64,000 nt of DNA from VAYN01 sp963702075 (lineage in GTDB: Bacteria; Actinomycetota; Thermoleophilia; Solirubrobacterales; 70-9): NCBI GenBank assembly GCA_963702075.1, contig OY969703.1, positions 1,674,001 to 1,738,000 of the forward strand, in the 5' to 3' direction. Of the stretch, positions 31,050-39,376 are shown piece by piece. The notes under the pieces are model-generated. The model did not search any database. It was not told where the DNA came from and was given only the letters and a program-made list of their open reading frames with translations. Every line of letters begins with the position of its first letter. Position 1 is the stretch's first letter. A program made the position numbers and the translations under genes.

Positions 31050-32341
31050 TGGAGAAGTTCGTGATCCAGGGCGGCGTCCCCCTCTCCGGAGAGATCACCG
31101 TCGCCGGGAACAAGAACGCGGCCCTGCCGATTCTCGCCGCCTGCCTGCTGACCGAGGAGGAGCTGCTGCTGCACCGGGTGCCGCGGATTCGCGACACCGA
31201 AGCGCAGATCGCCCTGCTCGAGCATCTCGGGGTCGAGGCCGAGTGGGTGGCGGAGAACAGCGTCCGGCTCTGCGCCCGGGACGTCGCCGGCGAGGTCGAC
31301 GAGGACCTCTCCGGCAAGATCCGCGCCTCCTTTCTGCTCGCCGGCCCCCTGCTTGCCCGTTTCGGCGAGGCGAAGATGCCGCCGCCGGGTGGCGACTTCA
31401 TCGGCCGCCGCCGGCTCGACGCCCACCTCGACGCCTTCAAGGACCTTGGCGCCAGGATCGACGGCAGCCGCTGGATCGAGCTCAGTGCCCCGAACGGGCT
31501 CCAGGCCTGCGAGATCTTCATGGACGAGCCCTCGGTGATGGGCACCGAGAACGCGCTGATGGCGGCGGCGCTGACGCCGGGTGCGACCCAGATCGCCAAC
31601 GCCGCCTCCGAGCCGCACGTGCAGGACCTGGCGCACCTGCTGAGCGCGATGGGCGCCCGGGTCGACGGCATCGGCTCCAACGTGATGGTGGTCAACGGGG
31701 CCGAGCACCTCGCCGGCGCCGAGTACACGATCTCCTGCGACCACATCGAGGTTGGCAGCTTCATGGCGCTCGCCGCGGCGACCGGAGGCGAACTGCGGAT
31801 CCGCGACGTCAACCCGATGGACCTGACCAACGTCCGCCGCCAGTTCAAGCGGCTCGGCCTGCGCTCGGAGATCCAGGGCGAGGACGTTCTCGTCCCCGCC
31901 GGGCAGGAGCTCGAGGTCGAAGCCGACCTCGGCGGGGCGATCCCGAAGATCGAGGACGGCCCCTGGCCCGCCTTCCCCGCGGACATGACCTCGATCGCGT
32001 TGGCCCTGGCGACCCAGGCCAACGGCGAGGTCCTGATCTTCGAGAAGATGTTCGAGAACCGTCTGTTCTTCGTCGACAAGCTGGTCGCGATGGGCGCTCG
32101 GATCACGCTGTGCGATCCCCACCGGGCGATCGTCAGCGGTCCGAGCCGGCTTCATGGCGAGCGCGTCTCCAGCCCCGACATCCGCGCCGGGATGGCGATG
32201 CTCATCGCCGCCTGCGCGGCGGAGGGGACTTCTGAGATCGGCGAGATCCGCCAGATCGATCGCGGCTACGAGCGGATCGACGAGCGCCTGCGGGGCCTCG
32301 GCGCGCAGATCGAACGCGTCTCTGCGGAGGTCCCTGCCTAG
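31049..32341 (+). CDS. murA: UDP-N-acetylglucosamine 1-carboxyvinyltransferase, Asp-type active site
   Basis: A 430-residue enolpyruvyl transferase that adds PEP to UDP-GlcNAc, the first committed step of peptidoglycan synthesis. It opens MEKFVIQGGVPLSGEITVAG with the catalytic Lys22 in NKNA. The active-site loop reads PPPGGDFIGRRRLDAH, so Asp116 replaces the usual catalytic cysteine. In Mycobacterium tuberculosis and a few others this Cys-to-Asp change makes the enzyme insensitive to fosfomycin; the same is predicted here. It is divergent from the hydrolase and followed by hisZ on a separate -10 box. Confidence 0.95.
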   Translation: MEKFVIQGGVPLSGEITVAGNKNAALPILAACLLTEEELLLHRVPRIRDTEAQIALLEHLGVEAEWVAENSVRLCARDVAGEVDEDLSGKIRASFLLAGPLLARFGEAKMPPPGGDFIGRRRLDAHLDAFKDLGARIDGSRWIELSAPNGLQACEIFMDEPSVMGTENALMAAALTPGATQIANAASEPHVQDLAHLLSAMGARVDGIGSNVMVVNGAEHLAGAEYTISCDHIEVGSFMALAAATGGELRIRDVNPMDLTNVRRQFKRLGLRSEIQGEDVLVPAGQELEVEADLGGAIPKIEDGPWPAFPADMTSIALALATQANGEVLIFEKMFENRLFFVDKLVAMGARITLCDPHRAIVSGPSRLHGERVSSPDIRAGMAMLIAACAAEGTSEIGEIRQIDRGYERIDERLRGLGAQIERVSAEVPA

Positions 32342-32364
32342 CAGGGATTTCCCGCCGGCTCACG

Positions 32365-32370
32365 TAAGGT
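32365..32370 (+). promoter_or_regulatory. -10-like box TAAGGT, start of the his operon
   Basis: TAAGGT ends 7 nt before the hisZ ATG and the gap CAGGCCG has no ribosome site. It is identical to the box before the leu leader. Confidence 0.4.
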
Positions 32371-32377
32371 CAGGCCG

Positions 32378-33370
32378 ATGATCCATCCGATTCCGCCAGG
32401 AACGCGCGACCTCCTGCCCGAGGAGATGCGTGAGCTGCGCCGGCTGCAGGCTGCCCTGATCGAGGTCTTCGAAGGGCGCGGCTACGGCGAGGTGGCGACG
32501 CCGGCGCTCGAATACGACGAGGTGCTGAGGCGCGGCGGCGGCCGCGCCCACGACGCCGCCTACCGCTTCTTCGACGAGGGCGGCGAGCTGCTGGCGCTGC
32601 GCTCGGAAATGACGGTGCCGATCGCGCGCCTGGTCGCGACCCGCTACGCACAGACCGAGCCGCCGCATCGCTTTTGCTATCTCGCCGGTGCCTACCGGGC
32701 GGTCAGCCCGCAGCGGGGCGAGATGCGCGAGTTCACCCAGGCCGGGGTGGAGCTGATCGGCGCTTCGGCCGCCGACGGGACCGGCGAGGTGATCGAGGTG
32801 CTGCAAGCGGCGCTCGACGCCGCCGGCCTCGGCAGCGCGGTGATCGGTCTGGGCTATGCCGACCTCTACCGGGACCTGGTGGTCGAATACGGCCTCGACG
32901 AGGCGGCACGCGCGGCCGTCCTCGAGCGCCTCGGCGCCCACGACCTCGTCGGGCTGGAGACCGAATTGGCCACCGCCGGTGCGAGCGAGGAGCAGATCGC
33001 CACCTGTCTGGCGGTCTCGCAGCTGCGCGGTGGCGCCGAGGTGCTGGAGCGGGCGCGGGCCTACGACACCCCGGCGGTGACCCGTGCCGCCGACCGGCTC
33101 GACGGCATCTACCGCGGTCTCGAAGACCGTCCCGACGGCTACCGGGTCCAGTTCGACTTCGGCCTGATGCGCGACCTCGCCTATTACAACGGCGCCATCC
33201 TCGAGGTCTACGACCCCGCGGTCGGCCACGTCCTCGGCGGCGGCGGGCGCTACGACGGGCTGATGAAGCGCTTCGGGCTCGAGCTCTCGGCGGCGGGCTT
33301 CGCCCTCAACGTCGAGCGCGTCCACGTCGCCCAGATCGAGGAGCGGCGGCGGCAGGGGGAGGGGCGATGA
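32378..33370 (+). CDS. hisZ: ATP phosphoribosyltransferase regulatory subunit
   Basis: A 330-residue paralogue of histidyl-tRNA synthetase catalytic domain that activates and feedback-regulates short HisG. It begins PIPPGTRDLLPEEM and has RSEMTVPIARLVATRYAQ and the motif-3-like GGGGRYDGLMKRFG. A true HisRS would be longer, with an anticodon domain. The neighbouring HisG lacks its own regulatory domain, which fits. The stop overlaps the hisG start (ATGA). Confidence 0.88.
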   Translation: MIHPIPPGTRDLLPEEMRELRRLQAALIEVFEGRGYGEVATPALEYDEVLRRGGGRAHDAAYRFFDEGGELLALRSEMTVPIARLVATRYAQTEPPHRFCYLAGAYRAVSPQRGEMREFTQAGVELIGASAADGTGEVIEVLQAALDAAGLGSAVIGLGYADLYRDLVVEYGLDEAARAAVLERLGAHDLVGLETELATAGASEEQIATCLAVSQLRGGAEVLERARAYDTPAVTRAADRLDGIYRGLEDRPDGYRVQFDFGLMRDLAYYNGAILEVYDPAVGHVLGGGGRYDGLMKRFGLELSAAGFALNVERVHVAQIEERRRQGEGR

Positions 33371-34023
33371 GCGCCGAGCCCCAGTCGCCGCTGAAGATCG
33401 CCGTGCCGCGCGGCGCCCTCCTCGGGGAAACCCTCGACGTGCTCGATGCCGCCGGGGTCGACACCGCCGAGCTGCGCGGGGACTCGCGCTCGCTGATCTT
33501 CGAGACGAGCGGGATGACGCTGGTGACGATGCGGCCCTCCGACGTCCCGACCTACGTCGAGGCGGGCGCCGCCGACGTCGGCATCACCGGCAAGGACGTG
33601 CTGCTGGAGCAGGGCGACCGGCCGGTGTACGAGCTGCTCGACCTCGGCTTCGGCCGCTGCCGGATGGTTCTTGCCGGCCGCAAGGGATCGGACCGGCTGA
33701 GCGAGTCGGCGCGCTCGCTGGGGACGATGCGGATCGCGACCAAGTACCCGCGGATCGCCGAGCGCTACTTCGAGTCGACCGGCCGCCAGATCGAATTGAT
33801 CGAGGTCAAGGGCTCGGTCGAGCTGGCGCCGCTGATCGGTCTCGGCGACGGGATCGTCGACCTGGTCGCCACCGGGCGGACGCTGGAAGAGAACGAACTC
33901 GAGGTGCGCGAGGAGATCGTCGAGTGCACCGCCCGCTTCGTCGCCAACCGCGTTGCCCACAAGTTGCGAGCAGCCGAGATCGACGAGCTGACCGAGAAGC
34001 TGCGCGAGGCGAGCCGGGGATGA
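33367..34023 (+). CDS. hisG: ATP phosphoribosyltransferase, short form
   Basis: A 218-residue catalytic subunit that joins ATP and PRPP, the first step of histidine synthesis. Marks are KIAVPRGALLGETLDVL, GITGKDVLLEQ, and the PRPP-binding loop VDLVATGRTLEENEL. It ends without the 80-residue regulatory domain of long HisG, so it needs HisZ. Start and stop overlap hisZ and hisD as ATGA. Confidence 0.95.
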   Translation: MSAEPQSPLKIAVPRGALLGETLDVLDAAGVDTAELRGDSRSLIFETSGMTLVTMRPSDVPTYVEAGAADVGITGKDVLLEQGDRPVYELLDLGFGRCRMVLAGRKGSDRLSESARSLGTMRIATKYPRIAERYFESTGRQIELIEVKGSVELAPLIGLGDGIVDLVATGRTLEENELEVREEIVECTARFVANRVAHKLRAAEIDELTEKLREASRG

Positions 34024-35282
34024 GGGCGCGCCGGTTCGAGTGGGCGGGGGCGGCGGGGACCGCCGCCGCGCTGCGCTCCTGGGCCGCCGAGGCGGCTCCG
34101 CCGGTCGACGTGGCCCCAATCGGGCGCGAGGTCCGCGGCGAAGGAGATGACGCGGTACTGCGCCTGACCGCCAAGTTCGACGCTCCGGGGGCGACGCTGG
34201 AGTCGCTGCGGGTCGATCCGGCCGATTCCGAGGCGGCGCTGGCGGTGCTGGCGCCCGGGATGCGGAAGGCGCTCGAGGCCGCCGCCGCGAACGTCCGGCA
34301 GGTCGCCGAGGCGCAGATCGGTGTGGAGCGAACCGTCAAGCTGCCGGCGGGCCAGGAAGTCACCCTGCGAGAAGTGCCGGTCGGCGCAGCGGGGATCTAC
34401 GCCCCCGGCGGTCGTGCCGCCTACCCCTCCAGCGTTCTCATGTGCGCCATCCCGGCGCGGGCGGCCGGGGTGCAGCGAATCGCCCTCGCCTCGCCGCCAG
34501 GGCCCGACGGGCGCCTGCACGGTCTCGTCCTCGCGGCCGCGGCGCTCTGCGGGATCGAGGAGATCTACGCGATGGGCGGCGCCCAGGCGATCTTCGCCCT
34601 CGCCTACGGGACCGCGACGATCCCGCCGGTCGACGTGATCGCCGGGCCCGGCAACGCCTGGGTGCGGGAGGCGAAGCGGGCCGTCTACGGCACCGTCGGC
34701 ATCGACTCTCTCGCCGGTCCCTCCGAGTTGATGGTGATCGCCGGCCACGACAGCAATCCGGAGTGGGCCGCCCTCGATCTCTGCGCGCAGGCCGAGCACG
34801 GCCCCGAAAGCCCGCTGGTGCTGGCGGCCGTGGAGGAGCAGGTGCTGGAGGCGGTCGCCGAGGCGACTGAACGGGCGGCGGCGTCCCGGCCCAGTGTTGC
34901 CGAGGCGCCGCTGGCGCTGGTGCGGGTGCGCGACGTCGAGGCGGCGATCGACCTCGCCAACGCCTACGCCCCCGAGCACTTGGAGCTGCTGGAGACCGAT
35001 GCCGCCCTGCTCGCCGAGCGGGTAACTACCGCGGGATGCGTCTTCGTCGGCCGCCATGGGGCCACCGCCTTCGGCGACTACATCGCCGGCTCCAACCATG
35101 TGCTGCCGACCGGCGGCGCGGGGCGCTACGCGGGCCCGCTCGGCCCCGGGACCTTCCGCCGCCGGATCTCCAACGTGCAGATCGACGAGGCCGCGGCGCG
35201 GGAGCTGGCGCCGCACGTCGACGCCCTCGCTCGCGCCGAGGGCTTCCCCGTCCACGGCGAGTCGGCGATGATTAGGCGATGA
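34020..35282 (+). CDS. hisD: Histidinol dehydrogenase
   Basis: A 420-residue zinc enzyme that oxidises histidinol to histidine in two NAD-dependent steps. Characteristic stretches are VPVGAAGIYAPGGRAAYPSS, IAGPGNAWVREAKR, GIDSLAGPSELMVIA and AYAPEHLEL. The segment CAQAEHGPESPLVL holds zinc ligands. The N-terminus is short and Arg/Ala-rich. The ATG overlaps the hisG stop; hisB follows with an overlapping ATGA. The aminotransferase hisC usually placed next to hisD is absent from the window. Confidence 0.95.
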   Translation: MRARRFEWAGAAGTAAALRSWAAEAAPPVDVAPIGREVRGEGDDAVLRLTAKFDAPGATLESLRVDPADSEAALAVLAPGMRKALEAAAANVRQVAEAQIGVERTVKLPAGQEVTLREVPVGAAGIYAPGGRAAYPSSVLMCAIPARAAGVQRIALASPPGPDGRLHGLVLAAAALCGIEEIYAMGGAQAIFALAYGTATIPPVDVIAGPGNAWVREAKRAVYGTVGIDSLAGPSELMVIAGHDSNPEWAALDLCAQAEHGPESPLVLAAVEEQVLEAVAEATERAAASRPSVAEAPLALVRVRDVEAAIDLANAYAPEHLELLETDAALLAERVTTAGCVFVGRHGATAFGDYIAGSNHVLPTGGAGRYAGPLGPGTFRRRISNVQIDEAAARELAPHVDALARAEGFPVHGESAMIRR

Positions 35283-35869
35283 GCAGAACTTCAAACAAAG
35301 AGAGGCAGACGGCGGAGACCCAGATCAAGCTCTCGCTCGACCTCGACGGAGGAGAGGCGAGCGCCGAGACCGGGGTCGGCTTCCTCGACCACATGCTCGA
35401 CCTGCTGGCCCGTCACGGCCGGCTCGGGCTGAAGGTCGAGGCGAACGGCGATCTGGAGACCGGGGCCCACCACACGGTCGAGGACGTCGGCATCGTCTTC
35501 GGCCAGGCGCTCGACGAGGCGCTCGGAGACCGCGCCGGCATCCGCCGCTACGGCTCGGCCCTGGTGCCGATGGACGAGTCCCTGGCCGAGTGCGCGATCG
35601 ACATCTCCGGTCGTCCCTACTGCGACTTCGCCGCCGAGCTGCCGGTCGTCTCGATCGCCGGCTTCGACAGCGAGCTCGCCGAGGAGTTCTTCCGCGCCGT
35701 CGCCAACAGCGCCAAGCTGACCCTGCACATCTGGGTTCGCTCGGGGACCAACGCGCATCACATGATCGAGGCTTCGTTCAAGGCGTTCGCCCGCGCGCTG
35801 CGGGTCGCGGTCTCGATCGACCCCGAGGAGACCGGCGTGCCCTCGACCAAGGGGACGCTGAGCCAGTGA
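35279..35869 (+). CDS. hisB: Imidazoleglycerol-phosphate dehydratase
   Basis: A 196-residue manganese enzyme of histidine synthesis. The metal-binding motifs GFLDHMLDLLARHG, GAHHTVEDVGI, NAHHMIEASFKAF and the internal repeat of the fold are all visible. It is the monofunctional actinobacterial form without a phosphatase domain. Start overlaps hisD; stop overlaps a GTG start of hisH. Confidence 0.96.
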   Translation: MSRTSNKERQTAETQIKLSLDLDGGEASAETGVGFLDHMLDLLARHGRLGLKVEANGDLETGAHHTVEDVGIVFGQALDEALGDRAGIRRYGSALVPMDESLAECAIDISGRPYCDFAAELPVVSIAGFDSELAEEFFRAVANSAKLTLHIWVRSGTNAHHMIEASFKAFARALRVAVSIDPEETGVPSTKGTLSQ

Positions 35870-36498
35870 GTACCCGGATCGCGATTTTCGATTACGGGAT
35901 GGGCAACCTGCGCTCGGTCGAGAAGGCGCTCGAGCATGTCGGAGTGACGGCCTCGATCACCAGAGAGGCAAACGAGGTGGCGGCCGCCGACGGCGTGATC
36001 CTGCCCGGCGTCGGCGCCTTCCCGCGGGCGATGGAGCGGATCCGCGAGCTCGGGCTCGACGAGCTGATCTCCGAGCGGCGCGAGGAGGGGGTGCCGATCC
36101 TCGGCATCTGCCTCGGCTTGCAGCTTCTCTTCGAGTCGAGCTCGGAGCTCGGCGGCGCCGACGGGCTCGGCCTGCTCGACGGATCGGTCGCCGCACTCGA
36201 GGCCGACGGCCTCAAGGTCCCGCACATCGGCTGGGAGCCGGTGCGCTGGGAGCGCGAGTCCCGTCTCGCCGACGGCATCCCCTCGGAGACCCCCTTCTAC
36301 TTCGTCCACTCCTTCGCGCCGCGCCCGCGCGCCGACGACCTGCTCGGCTCCGCCGCCTATGGTGCCCGCTTCGCCTGCGCCGCCGAGCGCGGGAACGTCT
36401 TCGGCGTCCAGTTCCATCCGGAGAAGTCGAGCGCCGCCGGCCTGCGGCTGCTCGCCAACTTCGCCGGCGTCTGCGCGAAGTCTCCCGCCGCGGCGTGA
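35866..36498 (+). CDS. hisH: Imidazole glycerol phosphate synthase glutaminase subunit
   Basis: A 210-residue class I glutamine amidotransferase that feeds ammonia to HisF. It opens IAIFDYGMGNLRSVEKAL, has the nucleophile GICLGLQLLFE and the His/Glu pair in FGVQFHPEKSS. The GTG at 35866 overlaps the hisB stop (GTGA); the stop overlaps hisA the same way. Its partner HisF lies beyond a 352-bp palindrome-rich gap. Confidence 0.94.
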   Translation: MSTRIAIFDYGMGNLRSVEKALEHVGVTASITREANEVAAADGVILPGVGAFPRAMERIRELGLDELISERREEGVPILGICLGLQLLFESSSELGGADGLGLLDGSVAALEADGLKVPHIGWEPVRWERESRLADGIPSETPFYFVHSFAPRPRADDLLGSAAYGARFACAAERGNVFGVQFHPEKSSAAGLRLLANFAGVCAKSPAAA

Positions 36499-37217
36499 TC
36501 CTCTATCCCGCCATCGACATCCGCGGCGGCAAGGCGGTGCGGCTGCTGCAGGGCGACTACGAACGCGAGACGACCTACGACGCCGACCCGGTCGACGCGG
36601 CGCGCCGCTGGGCCGGGGAAGGCGCGGAGTACATCCACGTCGTCGACCTCGACGGGGCGAAAGCGGGGACTCCACAGAACCTCGAGGCGGTGCGCCGGAT
36701 CGCCGCCGCGGTCGATTGCCCGATCCAGGTCGGCGGTGGACTGCGAGACACGGCCGCTGTGGAGGCGGTGCGGGCGGCCGGCGCCGAGCGCGTCGTCCTC
36801 GGCACCGCGGCCCTGCGCAATCCACAGTTTCTTGAAGGGATGCTCGAGGCCCAGGGCAATCGCCTCGTCGTCTCGGTCGACGCCCGCGACGGCAAGGTCG
36901 CCCTCTCGGGCTGGACCCAGACCAGCGAGCTCGACGTCGCCGAAGCGGTGGCGCAGCTGAGCGAGCGCGGCGTCTGCCGCTTCCTCTGCACCGCGATCGA
37001 GGTCGACGGCACCATGGAGGGCCCGGCGACCAGCCTCCTCAACCGCATCGCCGCTGGAGCCAGCTCCGAGGTCCTGGCGTCGGGCGGAGTCGGCGATCTC
37101 TCCCACCTCGAGCAGCTGGCGGCCGAGGCGGCCCCCAACATCACCGGCGTAATCGTCGGCCGCGCCCTCTACGAGCGCAAGTTCACCGTTGCCGAGGCGG
37201 TGGCTGCACTCCGGTAG
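36495..37217 (+). CDS. hisA: ProFAR isomerase
   Basis: A 240-residue TIM barrel that isomerises the ribosyl-aminoimidazole intermediate. Asp8 in LYPAIDIRGGKAVRL and Asp in CTAIEVDGTMEG are the catalytic pair. Actinobacteria often carry PriA, which also does the TrpF reaction; the EVDGTMEG segment looks more like plain HisA, but the distinction is not secure by eye. GTG start overlaps hisH. Two long inverted repeats follow. Confidence 0.9.
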   Translation: MILYPAIDIRGGKAVRLLQGDYERETTYDADPVDAARRWAGEGAEYIHVVDLDGAKAGTPQNLEAVRRIAAAVDCPIQVGGGLRDTAAVEAVRAAGAERVVLGTAALRNPQFLEGMLEAQGNRLVVSVDARDGKVALSGWTQTSELDVAEAVAQLSERGVCRFLCTAIEVDGTMEGPATSLLNRIAAGASSEVLASGGVGDLSHLEQLAAEAAPNITGVIVGRALYERKFTVAEAVAALR

Positions 37218-37236
37218 TACTCGCGCTTGCCTGTAG

Positions 37237-37352
37237 GGAGGAATGGGTGTCCCCTGACCTTCCTGGGTTCCTCGCCTATGAGCTGCCGTCTCTTGCCGAG
37301 TGATCTGTGCGAGGAACAGGACGCCGGTCGGCCAGGGGACACCCATTCCTCC
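37237..37352. repeat. Long REP-like inverted repeat B
   Basis: The 20-nt arm 37237-37256 is the exact reverse complement of 37333-37352. An inner 9-bp stem pairs GTTCCTCGC (37267-37275) with GCGAGGAAC (37309-37317), leaving a 33-nt apical loop. The 5' arm contains ATGGGTGTCCCCTGACC, a sequence type I associate with palindromes near REP-associated tyrosine (Y1/HUH) transposases. No transposase is in the window. It begins 20 nt after hisA. Confidence 0.8.
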
Positions 37353-37402
37353 GAGCGACAGTCCTGGGGGATTCGCTGGAGCTCAAGCCGTCCAGCAAGT
37401 GC

Positions 37403-37553
37403 GCGTTGTAGAGGGGGCCGGTGCTCCTCCGGAGGAATGTTCGGCGATATGCAATCTGAAGTCTGCGGCGAAGCCGCAGCATGCTCTCCCCGCAGCGAAG
37501 CGGAGGGGAGGTCAATTCCGGAGGAGGAGTACCGGCCCCCTCACCACCAACGC
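37403..37553. repeat. Long REP-like inverted repeat C with inner hairpins
   Basis: The arm 37411-37430 pairs with 37523-37542 over 20 bp with one G-U, and GCGTTG (37403-37408) pairs with CAACGC (37548-37553). The loop carries CTGCGGC-GAA-GCCGCAG (37463-37479) and a CTCCCCGC/GCGG..GGGGAG hairpin (37485-37510). The 5' arm contains CGGTGCTCCTCC, matching the half-site of repeats A and B. It ends 16 nt before hisF. Confidence 0.78.
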
Positions 37554-37557
37554 CCTC

Positions 37558-37563
37558 TACGCT
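37558..37563 (+). promoter_or_regulatory. -10-like box TACGCT before hisF
   Basis: TACGCT ends 6 nt before the hisF ATG. No Shine-Dalgarno sequence is present, so hisF may be read as a leaderless message started between repeat C and the gene. Confidence 0.35.
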
Positions 37564-37569
37564 TCCTCT

Positions 37570-38364
37570 ATGGCACTGAAGCGCGTAATCCCCTGCTTGG
37601 ACGTGAATGCCGGGCGAGTGGTCAAGGGGACCAACTTCGTTGGGCTACGGGATGCGGGGGATCCGGTGGAGTTGGCGGAGCGGTATGACGCTGAGGGGGC
37701 CGATGAGTTGGTCTTCCTTGACATCACTGCCTCGCATGAGCAGCGGGAGACGATTGTGGAACTGGCTCGGCGGACGGCTGACAACGTCTTTATTCCCTTC
37801 ACGATCGGCGGTGGGATTCGGTCAGTGGAGGACGCGCAGGCGGTGCTTGATGCTGGGGCCGACAAGGTCTCGGTCAACTCGGCGGCGCTGGCGCGGCCGG
37901 AGCTGCTGGGCGAGCTGGCCGATCAGTTCGGCGCCCAATGCGTGGTGATCGCGATCGACGCTAAACGCGAGGGCGAGCCTCCCGTCTCTTCCTCGCCGTG
38001 CGGTGCCCCGGGCACCTGGGGCGTCTACGTCAACGGAGGCCGCAAGCGGGTCGAGGACCGCGACGCGGTCTCCTGGGCCGAAGAGGCGGTCGAGCGTGGG
38101 GCGGGCGAGGTCCTGCTGACGAGCATGGATCGCGACGGCACCAACGATGGCTATGACCTCGAGCTTACGAAGGCGGTGGCCGATGCGGTCGGGGTGCCGG
38201 TGATCGCCTCGGGCGGGGCCGGTGAGCTGTCCCACCTCAGCGACGCGATCGCCGACGGGCACGCCGATGCGGTTCTCTGCGCCTCGATCTTCCACTACGG
38301 GCACTACCGAGTGCGAGAGGCGAAGGAGCGGCTGGCCGCGGACGGGATCCCCGTCCGGCTTTGA
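37570..38364 (+). CDS. hisF: Imidazole glycerol phosphate synthase cyclase subunit
   Basis: A 264-residue TIM barrel that, with HisH, makes imidazole-glycerol phosphate and AICAR. It begins ALKRVIPCLDVNAGRVVKG; the catalytic aspartates are in CLDV and TSMDRDGTNDGYD. GGIRSVEDAQ and GGAGELSHL are phosphate-binding. The first 240 nt are noticeably G-rich over C and use more T-ending codons than hisA or the rest of hisF. The start has no ribosome site. The gene is cut off from the rest of the operon by repeats B and C. Confidence 0.95.
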   Translation: MALKRVIPCLDVNAGRVVKGTNFVGLRDAGDPVELAERYDAEGADELVFLDITASHEQRETIVELARRTADNVFIPFTIGGGIRSVEDAQAVLDAGADKVSVNSAALARPELLGELADQFGAQCVVIAIDAKREGEPPVSSSPCGAPGTWGVYVNGGRKRVEDRDAVSWAEEAVERGAGEVLLTSMDRDGTNDGYDLELTKAVADAVGVPVIASGGAGELSHLSDAIADGHADAVLCASIFHYGHYRVREAKERLAADGIPVRL

Positions 38365-38367
38365 CCC

Positions 38368-39348
38368 TCAGACGCCGGCTGCTTCGGCGTCGCTGTGGAT
38401 CGTTTCCGCGAAGGTGCCGAGGTCCCAGCTGCCGAGAACCTCGATCCGCGCCAGTTCGTAGGGATGGTCCTTGGTCGCGAAGCCCGGGATCTCGGTCGTT
38501 GCCCCGACGTAGCCCGCGGCTTCGACGGCGGCGACCACCGTTTCGTCGAAGCGGCCGGCCGGATAGCAGAAGTTCTTCACCGGGACGCCGTATTCGCGTC
38601 GAAGGATTTCTCGTGAGCCGGCTACTTCTTCTTCTAGGGCTTCGCCTTCCAGCGTGGTCAGGTCAGAGTGGTTGATCGTGTGCGCGGCGAGCTCCCAGCC
38701 GGCCGCCAGCATCGCCTTGACGTTGCTTTCGTAGAGGTCTGAGCCTTCGGCCTTCAGGTTCAGCACTCCCGGCCAGCCGTGCTTGCGCAGGGTCGGCAGG
38801 GCGAAGGTGTACTGTGGGCGGTAGCCGTCGTCGAAGGAGATGACGACCGGTTTCTGCGGCAGGGTGCCGCCGTGGTACCAGGCTTCCTCGACCGCTTCGA
38901 GCGTCACCGCTTCATACCCCTGCCGGTCGAGCCAGTCCATCTGCTTGCGGAAACTGGCGCGGGGGGCGTAGAGGTCGGGGTAGGGGACTTCGGTCTGCGG
39001 ACGGCCGAGGACGTGGTACTCGAGGATCGGGACCGGCCCGGCGTAGGGCTTCCAGTCGGGTTGAGGCGCGGCGTTCCGTACCGGACCCGCGGCGCCGCCC
39101 GCCCCCTGGCCCTGATTCGCCGGGTGAGAGTGCTGCTGCGTCGGCGAGGCGCCTCCCTTTTGCCCGCTCCCGTCCGATCCGCCGGCGACCGAGACGATTA
39201 CCGCGACCACGACAGCGCCGACCGCCACCAGAGCCCCGACGGCCAGGAGTCGCTGCCGGCGTAGACGGCGACGTTGCTCCTCGCGCCGATGCGCCCGCCC
39301 GGCGGCCTCATTTCTCCCAGTCCCTTCGTCTAAGTAGTCGTCGGCCAT
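38368..39348 (-). CDS. Polysaccharide deacetylase (NodB-type), membrane-anchored
   Basis: A 326-residue protein. An Arg-rich cytosolic N-terminus is followed by one membrane span (AVGALVAVGAVVVAVIVSVAG) and a Gly/Ser linker. The NodB domain has the metal/catalytic aspartates in VVISFDDGYRPQY, the metal histidines in AAHTINHSDL and the later NFCYPAGRFDE. The family removes N-acetyl or O-acetyl groups from chitin, peptidoglycan or other glycans outside the cell; the substrate here is unknown. It converges on hisF, three nt between stops. Confidence 0.88.
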   Translation of the reverse strand: MADDYLDEGTGRNEAAGRAHRREEQRRRLRRQRLLAVGALVAVGAVVVAVIVSVAGGSDGSGQKGGASPTQQHSHPANQGQGAGGAAGPVRNAAPQPDWKPYAGPVPILEYHVLGRPQTEVPYPDLYAPRASFRKQMDWLDRQGYEAVTLEAVEEAWYHGGTLPQKPVVISFDDGYRPQYTFALPTLRKHGWPGVLNLKAEGSDLYESNVKAMLAAGWELAAHTINHSDLTTLEGEALEEEVAGSREILRREYGVPVKNFCYPAGRFDETVVAAVEAAGYVGATTEIPGFATKDHPYELARIEVLGSWDLGTFAETIHSDAEAAGV

Positions 39349-39376
39349 CCGCGAAAGCGGTCATCGTAAGGCGTCT

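Noticed and set aside
37218..37569. CRISPR array between hisA and hisF
   Set aside because: There are no direct repeats at regular spacing; the structure is two inverted repeats of different sequence.
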